A stretch of 51,600 nt of DNA, taken from Desulfobacteraceae bacterium. GTDB taxonomy: Bacteria; Desulfobacterota; Desulfobacteria; Desulfobacterales; Desulfosalsimonadaceae. The translations under genes were made by a program, and so were the position numbers. Positions 1 to 8,365 of this stretch are shown in pieces. The notes beneath the pieces were generated by a model. It was not told where the DNA came from. It did not search any database and worked only from the letters and a program-made list of their open reading frames with translations. Location: contig QZJS01000137.1 in NCBI GenBank assembly GCA_003597945.1, forward strand, positions 1-51,600, read 5' to 3'. Numbering within the stretch: the first letter of the stretch is position 1; each line of letters starts with the position of its first letter.

Positions 1-206
1 GTGTAGGTGGGGCTGGTGATGGGCCATGACTCAGGAACATCCAGCCCCCGGGCCAGGCCCTGGACAAAAATCGTCTTTCCCGCGCCCAGGTCCCCGGACA
101 GGGCCAGCACGGTTTTTGATGTCAGCCGGCGTCCGATTTTTTCGGCGATGGCCCGGGTCTGCTCGGGTGTTTTTGTAATCAGGCGGATGGTATCCATGGA
201 TGTCAT
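1..206 (-). CDS. tsaE: TsaE, tRNA threonylcarbamoyladenosine biosynthesis ATPase (partial, 3' end outside window)
   Basis: The visible N-terminal 68 residues contain the TsaE (YjeE) P-loop GDLGAGKT, followed by the family's SPTY motif at the window edge. TsaE is the ATPase that works with TsaB and TsaD in making the t6A base of tRNAs reading ANN codons. I place the start at the ATG at 206; a second in-frame ATG at 197 is possible and neither has a strong ribosome binding site. It lies 25 bp downstream of nnr on the same strand, and this nnr-tsaE neighbourhood is common in bacteria. The C-terminal half lies beyond position 1 and cannot be judged. Confidence 0.9.
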   Translation of the reverse strand, partial: MTSMDTIRLITKTPEQTRAIAEKIGRRLTSKTVLALSGDLGAGKTIFVQGLARGLDVPESWPITSPTY

Positions 207-231
207 TTTTTTCCGGACCCGGCGTCTGCTT

Positions 232-1833
232 TCAGGAAAAAAGCCTTGCGGAGAGGATGTCGCGCGCGGCTGTTTCCGTTTCGGTGGCCATGATCCGGCC
301 CATGGCGGCGGGCACTGCCGCCATGACGTCCCCGGCGATATAGCCGATTGGCCCCTTTTCCCGGGCCATGGCGTCGGCGGCGTCGCCATGGAGGTAGACG
401 GCGAGGCGGGCCGCTTTATCGGGCGCATACCCCTGGGCCATGAACCCGGCGATCATGCCGGTGAGCACATCCCCCATGCCGGCCGAGGCCATGCCGGCAT
501 TTCCCGTGGAATTGATATAAACATGGCCGTCCGGACGGGCGATGACCGTGCGGGCGCCTTTGAGTACCAGGCAGACCTTGTATTTTTCAGCAAATTGTCT
601 GGCGTGGCCGATGCGGTCGGACTGAATGGCGGCCGGTGTGGTGTTAACCAGTCGGGCCATTTCGCCGGGATGGGGCGTTAAAACCATGTCGGCCCGCCGT
701 TTCAGCAGAATATCCGGGTCTTCGGCAATGATATTGATGCCGTCGGCATCAATGACCATGGGGATAAGACATTGGGGTATCAGCCGGGTGATCAGGTCCC
801 GGGTCTGCGGTGCCGTGCCGATTCCCGGTCCCAGAGCAAGCACCCGCTTGTCTTCTATAAGCGTCATGATGGATTTAAAACCGGCATCGGAGAACAGGCC
901 GTCGCCGTTATCCGGAATCGGGGCGGTCATGATTTCAAGGGCATGGGCCGCAGCCATTGGTTGCAGGGTTTCCGGTACGGCCAGGGTCACCAGACCGGCG
1001 CCGGACCGGAGCCCGGAAAGGGCGCACAGCGCCGCCGCGCCGGTTTTGCCGATTCCGCCCGCGATGGCCAGCAGGTGCCCGGTCCGGCCCTTGTGGGCGT
1101 CGTGGGGCCGGGGCCGCCACAGGGCCTTGATGGAAGAAGGCGTCAATAGATGCTGACGCGTTCCGATTCGGGCGGCGATGGGGTTGGGAATGCCGATATC
1201 GATGACATGGATATTTCCGCAGACGGCGGCCCCCGGATGGATGCAATGTCCGATTTTCGGGTACGCGAAGGTGACGGTGGCGGCCGCGCGGATACAGATT
1301 CCGCAGATGGCGCCCGTATCCGAATGCACGCCGGACGGAAGATCCACAGCCAGGACCGGACGATCGAGGTCGTTGATAAATTCGATGACTGATTTGAAAT
1401 AACCGGTCACCTCCGCGCTCAGGCCGGTGCCCAGGATGGCGTCGATCCAGAGAGCATGGCCGGCCATTTCATTCTGAACGCGGGAAAAGGCGTCCCGGTC
1501 CGGCAGTTCCCGAACCCGCACATCAAGAGGGGCCAGGAGGTTGAAATTGTCGGCCGCGTCTCCTTGAAGTCGGCTGCTGTCGGCAAGCAGGTAAACGGTG
1601 ACGGGGATGCCGTATGTCGCCAGGTAACGGGCTACCACGAAACCGTCGCCGCCGTTGTTTCCCCGGCCCGCGGCAACGGCAACGCCGCCTTGAACCGCTT
1701 CCGGAAAGGTTTCCATCAGCAATTGAAAAACCCCCCGGCCGGCGTTTTCCATGAGGACCCGGCCGGGCAGGCCGAAACTTTGGATGGTTTCCCGATCCAT
1801 TTCCCGCATTTCAGCCGCGGTTAGGATATCCAT
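232..1833 (-). CDS. nnr: Bifunctional NAD(P)H-hydrate epimerase / ADP-dependent NAD(P)H-hydrate dehydratase
   Basis: This 533-residue enzyme repairs hydrated NADH and NADPH. The N-terminal YjeF_N epimerase domain (about 1-220) carries GRGNNGGDGFVVAR at 56-69 and DLPSGVHSDTG at about 164-174. The C-terminal ribokinase-like dehydratase (about 230-520) carries HKGRTGHLLAIAGG, LTPHPGEMARL and the catalytic loop GNAGMASAGMGDVLTG near 445-460, with the conserved Asp at 455. Length and domain order match the E. coli bifunctional protein. The ATG at 1833 is preceded by GAGGA about 7 nt upstream (1841-1845), which fixes the start. It lies between pdxJ (93 bp upstream) and tsaE (25 bp downstream), probably in one housekeeping operon. 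Confidence 0.96.
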   Translation of the reverse strand: MDILTAAEMREMDRETIQSFGLPGRVLMENAGRGVFQLLMETFPEAVQGGVAVAAGRGNNGGDGFVVARYLATYGIPVTVYLLADSSRLQGDAADNFNLLAPLDVRVRELPDRDAFSRVQNEMAGHALWIDAILGTGLSAEVTGYFKSVIEFINDLDRPVLAVDLPSGVHSDTGAICGICIRAAATVTFAYPKIGHCIHPGAAVCGNIHVIDIGIPNPIAARIGTRQHLLTPSSIKALWRPRPHDAHKGRTGHLLAIAGGIGKTGAAALCALSGLRSGAGLVTLAVPETLQPMAAAHALEIMTAPIPDNGDGLFSDAGFKSIMTLIEDKRVLALGPGIGTAPQTRDLITRLIPQCLIPMVIDADGINIIAEDPDILLKRRADMVLTPHPGEMARLVNTTPAAIQSDRIGHARQFAEKYKVCLVLKGARTVIARPDGHVYINSTGNAGMASAGMGDVLTGMIAGFMAQGYAPDKAARLAVYLHGDAADAMAREKGPIGYIAGDVMAAVPAAMGRIMATETETAARDILSARLFS

Positions 1834-1926
1834 GCGCCATTCCTCATCCCGTCCATGCTAAAAGCCCTGAGAGCTTTTTTAAAAAAGAAAACCATTCGCT
1901 TCGAGAGTTTTTCAGGGTGTTTTTCG

Positions 1927-2646
1927 TTAAAGCTCCCGGATCAGGCGGGCCATCTCGGCCACGGCCTTTTCCATGCCCACCAGTGCGGCCCGGGCCACAA
2001 TGCTGTGGCCGATGCTGAATTCGTCGATTTCGTGCAGCCCTTTGAATTTTTTAATGGTGCGATAGCAGAGCCCGTGTCCGGCATTGACCCCCAGGTTGAG
2101 CTGCCGGGCCGTTCGGGCTGCCTCAATCACATCGGCAAAGGCCCGGTCCTGTTCGGCCGAATCCGGGGCGTCGCAGAACAGGCCGGTATGAATTTCAATC
2201 AGGTCCCCGCCCACTTCCTTTGTCGCATGGATCTGGTCCGTGTCCGGATCGATAAACAGGCTGACCGGAATGTGATGGTCATGGAGGGCCTGGATGGTTT
2301 TTTTCAGGTCGGTTTTGTGGGCCATGACGTCCAGGCCGCCTTCGGTGGTGAGTTCCTGGCGCTTTTCCGGAACCAGGGTCACCAGGTCCGGCCGGATATC
2401 GGCCGCGATGGCCACCATTTCCTTGGTGGCCGCCATTTCCAGGATCAGTTTGGTGGCAACGGTTTGGCGCAGCAGACGGACGTCTCTGTCCTGGATGTGG
2501 CGCCGGTCTTCCCTCAGATGCACCACGATGCCGTCGGCCCCGGCCAGCTCCGCCAGTACGGCCGCGGCCACCGGGTCCGGGTATCGCGCGTTTCGCGCCT
2601 GCCGCAGGGTTGCCACATGATCCACATTAACCGCCAGTCCCGCCAT
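1927..2646 (-). CDS. pdxJ: Pyridoxine 5'-phosphate synthase PdxJ
   Basis: PdxJ condenses 1-deoxyxylulose 5-phosphate with 3-amino-2-oxopropyl phosphate to give pyridoxine 5'-phosphate, the last ring-forming step of the DXP-dependent vitamin B6 route. The 239-residue protein has the typical TIM-barrel signatures: N-terminal AVNVDHVATLRQAR, then GADGIVVHLREDRRHI, and FIDPD and AGHGL further on. I choose the ATG at 2646 because AGAGGA lies 5-6 nt upstream (2652-2657) and the protein then begins MAGLAVNVDHV like its homologues; a TTG at 2664 in the same frame is less likely. The start overlaps the 3' end of ybeY by 20 bp, so the two are probably translationally coupled. Confidence 0.96.
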   Translation of the reverse strand: MAGLAVNVDHVATLRQARNARYPDPVAAAVLAELAGADGIVVHLREDRRHIQDRDVRLLRQTVATKLILEMAATKEMVAIAADIRPDLVTLVPEKRQELTTEGGLDVMAHKTDLKKTIQALHDHHIPVSLFIDPDTDQIHATKEVGGDLIEIHTGLFCDAPDSAEQDRAFADVIEAARTARQLNLGVNAGHGLCYRTIKKFKGLHEIDEFSIGHSIVARAALVGMEKAVAEMARLIREL

Positions 2647-3100
2647 TGGTTTCCTCTCTTTCAATCGCTTTAATCAATGCAAACAGTTCGTCGGTTTTGG
2701 CTTCCATGATTTTTTCATCGGCTTCCGATGTTTCATGGTCATATCCCATGAGATGCAGGATGCCGTGAATCAGGAGAAAGTCGAACCGGTCCCGGTAGGA
2801 GATGCCGAGTTCGGCGGCTTCCGCGGCCGTCCGGTCCGTGGATATCACCACGTCGCCCAACAGGTCCGGTGCGATATGGGAAAAATCGCCTTCCTGCATG
2901 GGAAAGGCGATCACGTTGGTGGGGCCTTCCCGGTCCAGGTAGGTCCGGTTTAATTCCGTGATCCCTGGATCATCCACCAGCACGACGGACAGCTCCGCGT
3001 CAGGACTGCCCAAGGCGTTTAAGAGGACTTGCGCCGTTTTCCGTATCTGTTTCAGCGTCGTCTTTCTCCGGCGCTGCCGGTTGTCGATCAGAATGGCCAT
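2627..3100 (-). CDS. ybeY: Endoribonuclease YbeY (rRNA maturation factor)
   Basis: YbeY is a zinc-dependent RNase involved in 16S rRNA 3'-end maturation and ribosome quality control. The 157-residue product has the family hallmark HGILHLMGYDH at about 112-122, whose three His residues bind the metal, and the upstream PTNVIAFP strand. I choose the ATG at 3100 (MAILIDNRQ) because AAAGGA ends 5 nt upstream (3106-3111) and the N-terminus resembles other family members; an in-frame start at 3133 lacks this support. The gene begins about 100 bp inside the 3' end of the 7TM-HD gene in another frame, an unusually long overlap, and runs 20 bp into pdxJ. Confidence 0.95.
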   Translation of the reverse strand: MAILIDNRQRRRKTTLKQIRKTAQVLLNALGSPDAELSVVLVDDPGITELNRTYLDREGPTNVIAFPMQEGDFSHIAPDLLGDVVISTDRTAAEAAELGISYRDRFDFLLIHGILHLMGYDHETSEADEKIMEAKTDELFALIKAIEREETNGGTGG

Positions 3101-5369
3101 TTTTTTCCTTTGCTTCGGCCGGAGGCTGGGCATCCGGATACTCGATGCGGTGGTGATAGATGCCGTTTAAAATTTTATTGAAACTTTTGGCGATGTTGTT
3201 GAGATCCTTCAGGGTCAGGGGGCATTCATCCAATTGATGATCGGAAAAGAGCTTATTGATGAGCTGCTGCACCAGGCCCTGGATCCGCGACGGCGTCGGC
3301 TGTTCGAGGGTCCTTGCCGCGGCCTCGACAACATCGGCCAGCATGACCAGGGCCGTTTCCCGGGTCTGGGGCTTGGGGCCCGGATACCGGAAGTCGTCGA
3401 CGTTGACCACCTGGTCCTTCTGGAGTTTTTTGGCTTTTTCATAAAAAAAGGAGATCAGGGTGGTGCCGTGGTGCTGGGTAATGGCTTCGGTGATCTGCTG
3501 GCCCAGCTTTTTTTCCCGGGCGATCTCCACGCCGTTTTTTACATGGGAGGTCAGGATCAAACATGACATGGAAGGGGCCAGCTTGTTGTGGATATTTTTT
3601 CCATCTCTTTGATTTTCAATGAAATAAAGTGGATTTTTAAGTTTGCCGATATCATGATAATATCCGGAAACCTTGGCGATAAGCGGGTTGGCGCCGATTT
3701 CCGAGGCCGCGGCTTCGGCCAGTGATCCCACAATAAAGGAATGGTGATAGGTGCCGGGGGCTTCCAGCATCAGCCGCCGCAGGATGGGCTGATCCAGATT
3801 GGCCAGTTCCAGCAGCGAGCTCTTGGTGGTATATCCGAATGACATTTCCATCAGGGGTGCGATGCCGGCGGTGATGATGCCGGCGATGATCCCGCCGGCA
3901 AAGGCGAAGGTCAGGTCCCACAATAATTTAAACCCTGAAAAATCGACCATGTAAATGCTGACAACCGCGGCCAGGGCCATGTTAAGAAGTCCGAGTCTCA
4001 CCCCGGCTTTGATGAAACCCTTATGATCCTTGCAGTCCTGGACCCAGAAGGCGCCCACGATGCTGTTTAGAATGAAAAACAGGGAGAATTCAAAACTGGC
4101 TTCAAAAAGCATGCCCGAGATCAGGGCCAGGACGATGGCAAAGGGGAAGGCGATTTTAAACCCTAAAAACTGGCAGATGGTCATGGCCCCTGCCGGAATG
4201 GGAATGGCGTAGAACACTGATTCGGGCGAGATGTTGACGGGCGCTTCCGGAGTCAGGTTGTTTGCCAGCGATACCGACAGCTTCAGGATCAGCAGAAGGA
4301 TGATCAGTATGGACCCGATAAAAATCAGATGCTTGTTCCGATAATATAAGATGTCGCTCTGATACTTTAAATGGATGAAATAGGTGATGATGAGCAGGGA
4401 AAAAATGATCATGGCGGTGCCGATGCTTTTTTCAAACACCTGCTGTTTGCCGCTTTGTTCCTGGAGGGTCTTGAGTTTCATGATATGGGACGGGGAGACC
4501 CGGTCCCCTTCCCTGAGAATCATTTCCCCTTTTTTGATTTTATATAAAATCGGCTGGACTTGATTTTCCGCCTTTTTTTTCCGTTTTTCCGTCTCGCCCC
4601 GGTTCATGGCGATATTGGGCTGTATCAGCCGCTGGGTGAAATCAACAATCAGGTTGACCAGATTATAATCCACACCCCTTAAAATCGGTTCACCGATGAC
4701 ACGGACCATGGTTTTGGCCTGATCCGGGCTGTAAAACTGTCTCAGGTTCTGGACAATCCTTTCTGAATCAATATCGATGTTTTTCAGCACGATCCCCTGG
4801 GGGTTTTCCTGAATCAGAAGTTCCTTGTTTGCCACCACGCCGTTGTTTAAAATCTGCGACAAAATGCTGATGAGCAAATCGGAGATTTTTTGGGAAAACC
4901 CCTGGTTGACAAGGATGCCGTAAGCGCCGTTGTCCACGGGAATGCCGATGGCTTTTTCAAACTGTGGTTTTGCCTCCCTGATGCCGCCGCGCGTATCCCC
5001 GGCGGCTTCTCCCGCCACCGGGGTCTCCATGATGTTGCGCGCCAGGCTGAAGGCGTCATTGATCTGACGCGTAAGACTGGTCAGTAGCTTTGTGTCGTAA
5101 TCATAGACGGTTAAGACTTCATTGCGTATCTGCCGGCGTTTGAGTGCCGTGGCTTCCGTGTCTTCGATCAACAGATCGGCCGGGGCTTTGATGTCTTTTT
5201 CCGCGATATCCCCCAGTTGATAGGGGGTCTGCACGATGATCAGCTTGGGAGAAAGAATCAGCGTGGAAAGCACCGTCAATGAGATCAGAATAACCGCCAG
5301 ACTCCAGGTATCGGCCGATATCCCTTTCTTGAAGCTGATGTCTACGGTTTTTGACGTCAGGTTAAGCAT
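3000..5369 (-). CDS. 7TM-HD (PgpH-like) membrane phosphohydrolase
   Basis: This 789-residue membrane protein has the PgpH architecture: one N-terminal membrane segment (about 24-46), a long extracytoplasmic domain (about 47-312), a block of membrane helices (about 313-510) and a cytoplasmic HD domain (about 535-710) with THHSF at 541 and YYHDIGK at 570-576. The metal-binding His-Asp pair is intact. Characterised PgpH proteins hydrolyse cyclic di-AMP; that this one does is inferred from the family. The tail after about 745 is hydrophilic, low-complexity and overlaps the start of ybeY. No clear ribosome binding site precedes the start at 5369. It is 148 bp from phoH-like and co-oriented; phoH / 7TM-HD / ybeY is a recurring order in bacteria. 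Confidence 0.9.
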   Translation of the reverse strand: MLNLTSKTVDISFKKGISADTWSLAVILISLTVLSTLILSPKLIIVQTPYQLGDIAEKDIKAPADLLIEDTEATALKRRQIRNEVLTVYDYDTKLLTSLTRQINDAFSLARNIMETPVAGEAAGDTRGGIREAKPQFEKAIGIPVDNGAYGILVNQGFSQKISDLLISILSQILNNGVVANKELLIQENPQGIVLKNIDIDSERIVQNLRQFYSPDQAKTMVRVIGEPILRGVDYNLVNLIVDFTQRLIQPNIAMNRGETEKRKKKAENQVQPILYKIKKGEMILREGDRVSPSHIMKLKTLQEQSGKQQVFEKSIGTAMIIFSLLIITYFIHLKYQSDILYYRNKHLIFIGSILIILLLILKLSVSLANNLTPEAPVNISPESVFYAIPIPAGAMTICQFLGFKIAFPFAIVLALISGMLFEASFEFSLFFILNSIVGAFWVQDCKDHKGFIKAGVRLGLLNMALAAVVSIYMVDFSGFKLLWDLTFAFAGGIIAGIITAGIAPLMEMSFGYTTKSSLLELANLDQPILRRLMLEAPGTYHHSFIVGSLAEAAASEIGANPLIAKVSGYYHDIGKLKNPLYFIENQRDGKNIHNKLAPSMSCLILTSHVKNGVEIAREKKLGQQITEAITQHHGTTLISFFYEKAKKLQKDQVVNVDDFRYPGPKPQTRETALVMLADVVEAAARTLEQPTPSRIQGLVQQLINKLFSDHQLDECPLTLKDLNNIAKSFNKILNGIYHHRIEYPDAQPPAEAKEKNGHSDRQPAAPEKDDAETDTENGASPLKRLGQS

Positions 5370-5517
5370 TTAACAAATTCGATTTCAGTTTGGTTGTCGG
5401 GACCGTGAATCTGGAAATTATCAATTTGCCGGGGGATATGCAAGATGGAATTTACGTGAAGGCATCCGGCAAGTGCTTCTTAAACGCCGTTTTCGCCCGC
5501 CGATTCGTCTGGAGCCG

Positions 5518-6498
5518 CTATTTGTCGGTCCTGGCCGCCTTTTGTTCGTATGCATTGATTATTTTCTGGACCAGCCGGTGGCGTACCACGTCATGCTTGG
5601 TAAAAAAGACAAAACGGATGTCGTCGATCCCGTGAAGAATTTCCCGGGCTTCGACCAGGCCCGAGGCCCGATGGCTCGGCAGATCGCTCTGGGTGATATC
5701 GCCGGTGATCACGGCCTTGGAATTAAATCCGATGCGGGTTAAAAACATCTTCATCTGTTCGGTGGTGGAATTCTGCGCCTCATCGAGGATGATAAAAGAA
5801 TCATTTAAAGTTCTTCCCCGCATGAAGGCCAGGGGCGCCACCTCGATGATATTCTGTTGCATCAGATTGCCCGCTTTTTCAAAATTCATCATATCATGGA
5901 GGGCGTCATAAAGGGGCCGCAGGTAGGGATTGACCTTTTCCGCCAGGTCACCGGGTAGAAAACCCAGGGCTTCGCCGGCTTCCACGGCCGGCCGGGTCAG
6001 GATGATCCGGGTGACCTGCTTTTTCGCCAGTGCCGCCACGGCCATGGCCATGGCCAGGTAAGTCTTGCCGGTGCCGGCCGGGCCGATGCCGAATACGATG
6101 TCAAATTGGCGCATGGCATCGATATATTCCTTCTGGGCCGGGCTTTTAGGCGTTACCGTGCGTTTTTTACCGGTGACATAAACCGCGTCGAGAAAGATGT
6201 CCTTGATTTTAACGGTATGATCGCGACTTAAAATACTGGTGGCGTATTCCACGTCCCGGGGATAGACGGGATAGCCGTCGGCAATTAGACCGTAAAGCTG
6301 GTTGAGAATGTTTCGTGCAAGATCCGCGGCAATGGCGTCGCCGTAAAGGGACACGGTGCTGCCCCTGGCCTGGATGACCACGCCGGTGGCTTCGGCGATG
6401 CGTTTGAGGTTGCAGTTGAGTTCTCCGAAAAGATCTCTGGCCAGACCGGCATCGGAAAATTCGAGTTCAGCCTGAAGGCGCGTCTGTTCTTTGGTCAT
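5518..6498 (-). CDS. PhoH-family ATPase (YbeZ/PhoL type)
   Basis: This 326-residue protein has an N-terminal KH-like segment (about 28-75) and a PhoH P-loop ATPase domain with GPAGTGKT at 139-146 and Walker B ILDEAQN. YbeZ/PhoL proteins are coupled to YbeY and RNA metabolism, which fits the ybeY gene two places downstream. I start it at the ATG at 6498 (MTKEQTRLQAEL). The frame stays open to a TTG at 6549, but those extra codons have no family resemblance and run into the palindromic repeat at 6535-6723. A weak CAGG lies about 5 nt before the ATG. Confidence 0.93.
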   Translation of the reverse strand: MTKEQTRLQAELEFSDAGLARDLFGELNCNLKRIAEATGVVIQARGSTVSLYGDAIAADLARNILNQLYGLIADGYPVYPRDVEYATSILSRDHTVKIKDIFLDAVYVTGKKRTVTPKSPAQKEYIDAMRQFDIVFGIGPAGTGKTYLAMAMAVAALAKKQVTRIILTRPAVEAGEALGFLPGDLAEKVNPYLRPLYDALHDMMNFEKAGNLMQQNIIEVAPLAFMRGRTLNDSFIILDEAQNSTTEQMKMFLTRIGFNSKAVITGDITQSDLPSHRASGLVEAREILHGIDDIRFVFFTKHDVVRHRLVQKIINAYEQKAARTDK

Positions 6499-6534
6499 CG
6501 TGCCTGAAATTCCAATTAGTTTGATTCCGGTTTT

Positions 6535-6723
6535 CCGACAGATTGGCAACCGCCGATTCGCTCGCTCATGCGCGTGTTGCCGGACGGGTCTGTTGATCCG
6601 CTGAATTTCTCAAACTCGGGCTTCGCCCTCAAACAGTGAGAAATTCTTAACGCGGATCAACAGACCCGTCTTTTCGGCAACAATCGTAATTCGCTCGCGA
6701 ACCGGCGGTTGCCAATCTGTCGG
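6535..6723 (-). repeat. Long palindromic repeat, copy 1
   Basis: The 189-bp segment is a long imperfect inverted repeat centred near 6623. The ends pair (CCGACAGATTGGCAACCGCC against its complement ending at 6723), as do an internal GACGGGTCTGTTGATCCG arm and an AATTTCTCA arm. Read on the minus strand its centre is GCGTTAAGAAT (6653-6643), arm TTCTC, ACTGTTTGAG, small hairpin GGGCGAAGCCC, GAGTTT, arm GAGAA, ATTCAGC (ending 6600). The same framework occurs in the copies at 6748-6946 and 13111-13293. It lies directly upstream of phoH-like and contains no convincing gene. Confidence 0.85.
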
Positions 6724-6747
6724 GATTTGGCCTTTTATGAATCCATC

Positions 6748-6946
6748 AAATTTGATGCACTGGTAAAAGTCGGATTTTGAGCGAGATTGTGGATTTCGGG
6801 GGAAAAAGCGATTTTCTTGGGTGCGTTAAGAATGGCAAACTGTTTGAGGCGCTTGCGCCGAGTTTTTGCCATTCAGCATCCAAGAAAATCGCGCCCCGAA
6901 AGACTCTCGAAGCGAAAAATCCGACTTTTACCAGTGCATCAAATTT
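6748..6946 (+). repeat. Long palindromic repeat, copy 2
   Basis: The 199-bp segment starts AAATTTGATGCACTGG and ends with the reverse complement of this; the terminal arms pair for about 30 bp. Inside, GAGCGAGATTG and AAAAAGCGATTTTC lead to the core GCGTTAAGAAT (6823-6833), arm GGCAA, ACTGTTTGAG, small hairpin GCGCTTGCGC, GAGTT, arm TTGCC (6866-6870), ATTCAGC. The core and inner arms are closely similar to copy 3 inside the T2SS operon, but the outer arms are unrelated. It lies 24 bp from copy 1 and upstream of cvpA. No gene is supported here. Confidence 0.87.
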
Positions 6947-6983
6947 ACAATGTTATGGGAAAAACACAAGAAATTTCTTGATG

Positions 6984-7012
6984 TTGATAATCATTTAAGA
7001 TAATTATAAATT
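6984..7012 (+). promoter_or_regulatory. Possible sigma-70 promoter for cvpA
   Basis: TTGATA (6984-6989) and TAAATT (7007-7012) are separated by 17 bp in a very AT-rich stretch between palindromic copy 2 and cvpA. The match is 5 of 6 at -35 and 4 of 6 at -10. It is a plausible vegetative promoter, but AT-rich DNA gives such matches by chance. Confidence 0.35.
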
Positions 7013-7111
7013 TTATTGCGTATCAGCGTGGATGACGGGATCGGCGGCAGGCAGGTGCGGGGCCGCCGGATCCGTTGAAACATGAAATCAAACCATCTGA
7101 TGGGAGAGCGA

Positions 7112-7642
7112 ATGAATCCTTTTGACATGGCCATCATCGTCCTGATGGGATATACCGTGATCCGGGGAATTTTCCGGGGTTTTATCCGGGAAGTGGCGGG
7201 CATCATCGGTCTGCTGGCCGGTTTTTACGCGGCCTACGCTTATTACGGGCATTTCTCGTCAATGCTCGAAGGCTGGATAGCCGACCCGGCGTATCGGGAT
7301 ATCACGGCGTTTATCATATTGTTCTGCGGCATCATGCTGGTGGTCATCGGGCTGGGAATGCTGATTCGCCTTATTGTTAAAATGATGCTGCTGGGGATAC
7401 TGGATCGGATTTTCGGGGCGGTTTTCGGCGCGGTCAAGGGCGCGTTGATCGCTTCGTTGCTGCTGGTGGTGCTGGTAAATTTTCTGCCTTCCGGCGGCGC
7501 GGCCCTGATTAAAGAGTCCCGCCTGGCCCCGGTTGTTACCGCAATGTCAAAGGAGGTCGTGCGTCTGATTCCTGAAAATGCCCGGGAGTCATTTAATTCC
7601 CGGATGCAGGCCATCCGGGAGGAGTGGGGCCGCCGGCCCTGA
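7112..7642 (+). CDS. CvpA family membrane protein
   Basis: The 176-residue protein has the CvpA layout: start MNPFDMAIIVLM, conserved GIFRGFIREV just after the first membrane helix, and four hydrophobic segments (about 5-22, 27-46, 62-86, 98-126), followed by a hydrophilic tail. CvpA proteins are inner-membrane proteins named for colicin V production; their biochemical role is poorly defined, though they are linked to envelope stress and biofilm. I choose the ATG at 7112 because GGGAGAG (7102-7108) sits just upstream, rather than the ATG at 7082. The gene stands alone and faces the NUDIX gene tail to tail. Confidence 0.88.
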   Translation: MNPFDMAIIVLMGYTVIRGIFRGFIREVAGIIGLLAGFYAAYAYYGHFSSMLEGWIADPAYRDITAFIILFCGIMLVVIGLGMLIRLIVKMMLLGILDRIFGAVFGAVKGALIASLLLVVLVNFLPSGGAALIKESRLAPVVTAMSKEVVRLIPENARESFNSRMQAIREEWGRRP

Positions 7643-7835
7643 AGCCGGTACAGTGTCTGTGGCCGCGGAAAGCGTTTTTTCGGCGTGCCCGCAGATAATC
7701 TTGTCGATGTAACAAATCGTCATCCTTTGGATCAGGCCCCGGCGACGTTGGCCGAAAGCCTCCGCTTCCGGGCTGTTGCCGTCGGATCCGTTTGAGCGCC
7801 GGTGATGGAGCCGCCTGCCATAGGCGGTCAGTACA

Positions 7836-8357
7836 TTATGAACCTGATGGGTTGGTATGGGCATAAGCAACGACATATGATTTGATAAATTGTTCATGAC
7901 TCGTAAACGCGATTTCCGGCAGCCGGTCAAGGGCGAACCATTTTGCTTCATCCGCGTCATCGCCGGCGACCAGATCACCCGTAAAGGATCTGACCAGAAA
8001 ACCGGTCATCAGAATCGTATGGTAGTTCTGGCTCGGATGCGTCAGGACGCCAAGCAGCATGTCGATTTGTCCGGTCAGGCCGGTTTCCTCCCGCAATTCC
8101 CTGATCCCGGCGCTTTCCGGAGTTTCATCAAGTTCCATAAATCCGCCGGGCAGGCACCAGAATCCTTTTTTGGGATCCACGCTCCGCTTGACCAGCAATA
8201 CCCGGTCCTGGGCATCGATGGTCACCAGGCAGGTGGCGGGGATGGGGTTTTCATAGAGCGGCAGGTCGCAGGACGCGCAAAACAGGCGCTGACGGCCTTC
8301 CCATGTTTTGTGCATCAGCTGGTTTCCGCAATAATGGCAATGGGTTTTACTCCGCAT
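7836..8357 (-). CDS. NUDIX hydrolase with N-terminal zinc ribbon
   Basis: This 173-residue protein begins with a zinc ribbon (CxxC at 7-10 and 27-30) followed by a NUDIX domain. The NUDIX box at 72-94 fits GX5EX7REUXEEXGU exactly (G72, E78, R86-E87, E90-E91, G93), so the metal-binding catalytic helix is intact. Zinc-ribbon NUDIX proteins include NADH pyrophosphatase-like and ADP-ribose pyrophosphatase-like enzymes; I cannot choose a substrate. The start at 8357 is only 8 bp after the aldolase stop at 8366, so it is probably the last gene of the DUF2007-like / aldolase / NUDIX unit. Downstream, 7643-7835 holds only a small hairpin (CCGCCT/AGGCGG, 7811-7827) without a T-tract. Confidence 0.92.
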   Translation of the reverse strand: MRSKTHCHYCGNQLMHKTWEGRQRLFCASCDLPLYENPIPATCLVTIDAQDRVLLVKRSVDPKKGFWCLPGGFMELDETPESAGIRELREETGLTGQIDMLLGVLTHPSQNYHTILMTGFLVRSFTGDLVAGDDADEAKWFALDRLPEIAFTSHEQFIKSYVVAYAHTNPSGS

Positions 8358-8365
8358 TCTGGTCC

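Noticed and set aside
1859-1884. AAAAGC...GCTTTT hairpin between pdxJ and nnr as a terminator
   Set aside because: The stem is short and AT-rich, and the genes on both sides are co-oriented housekeeping genes likely transcribed together.
6499-6549. Longer phoH-like start at a TTG (6549)
   Set aside because: The extra codons lie in the palindromic repeat, have no family resemblance and use a TTG, while the ATG at 6498 gives a normal N-terminus.
6777-6998. Short open frames within the palindromic repeats
   Set aside because: They follow from the palindrome in several frames and are not shared between copies, so coding is unlikely.
7643-7835. Possible structured RNA between cvpA and the NUDIX gene
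   Set aside because: Only one short 6-bp hairpin could be seen; the region is downstream of both convergent genes and no conserved motif is recognised.
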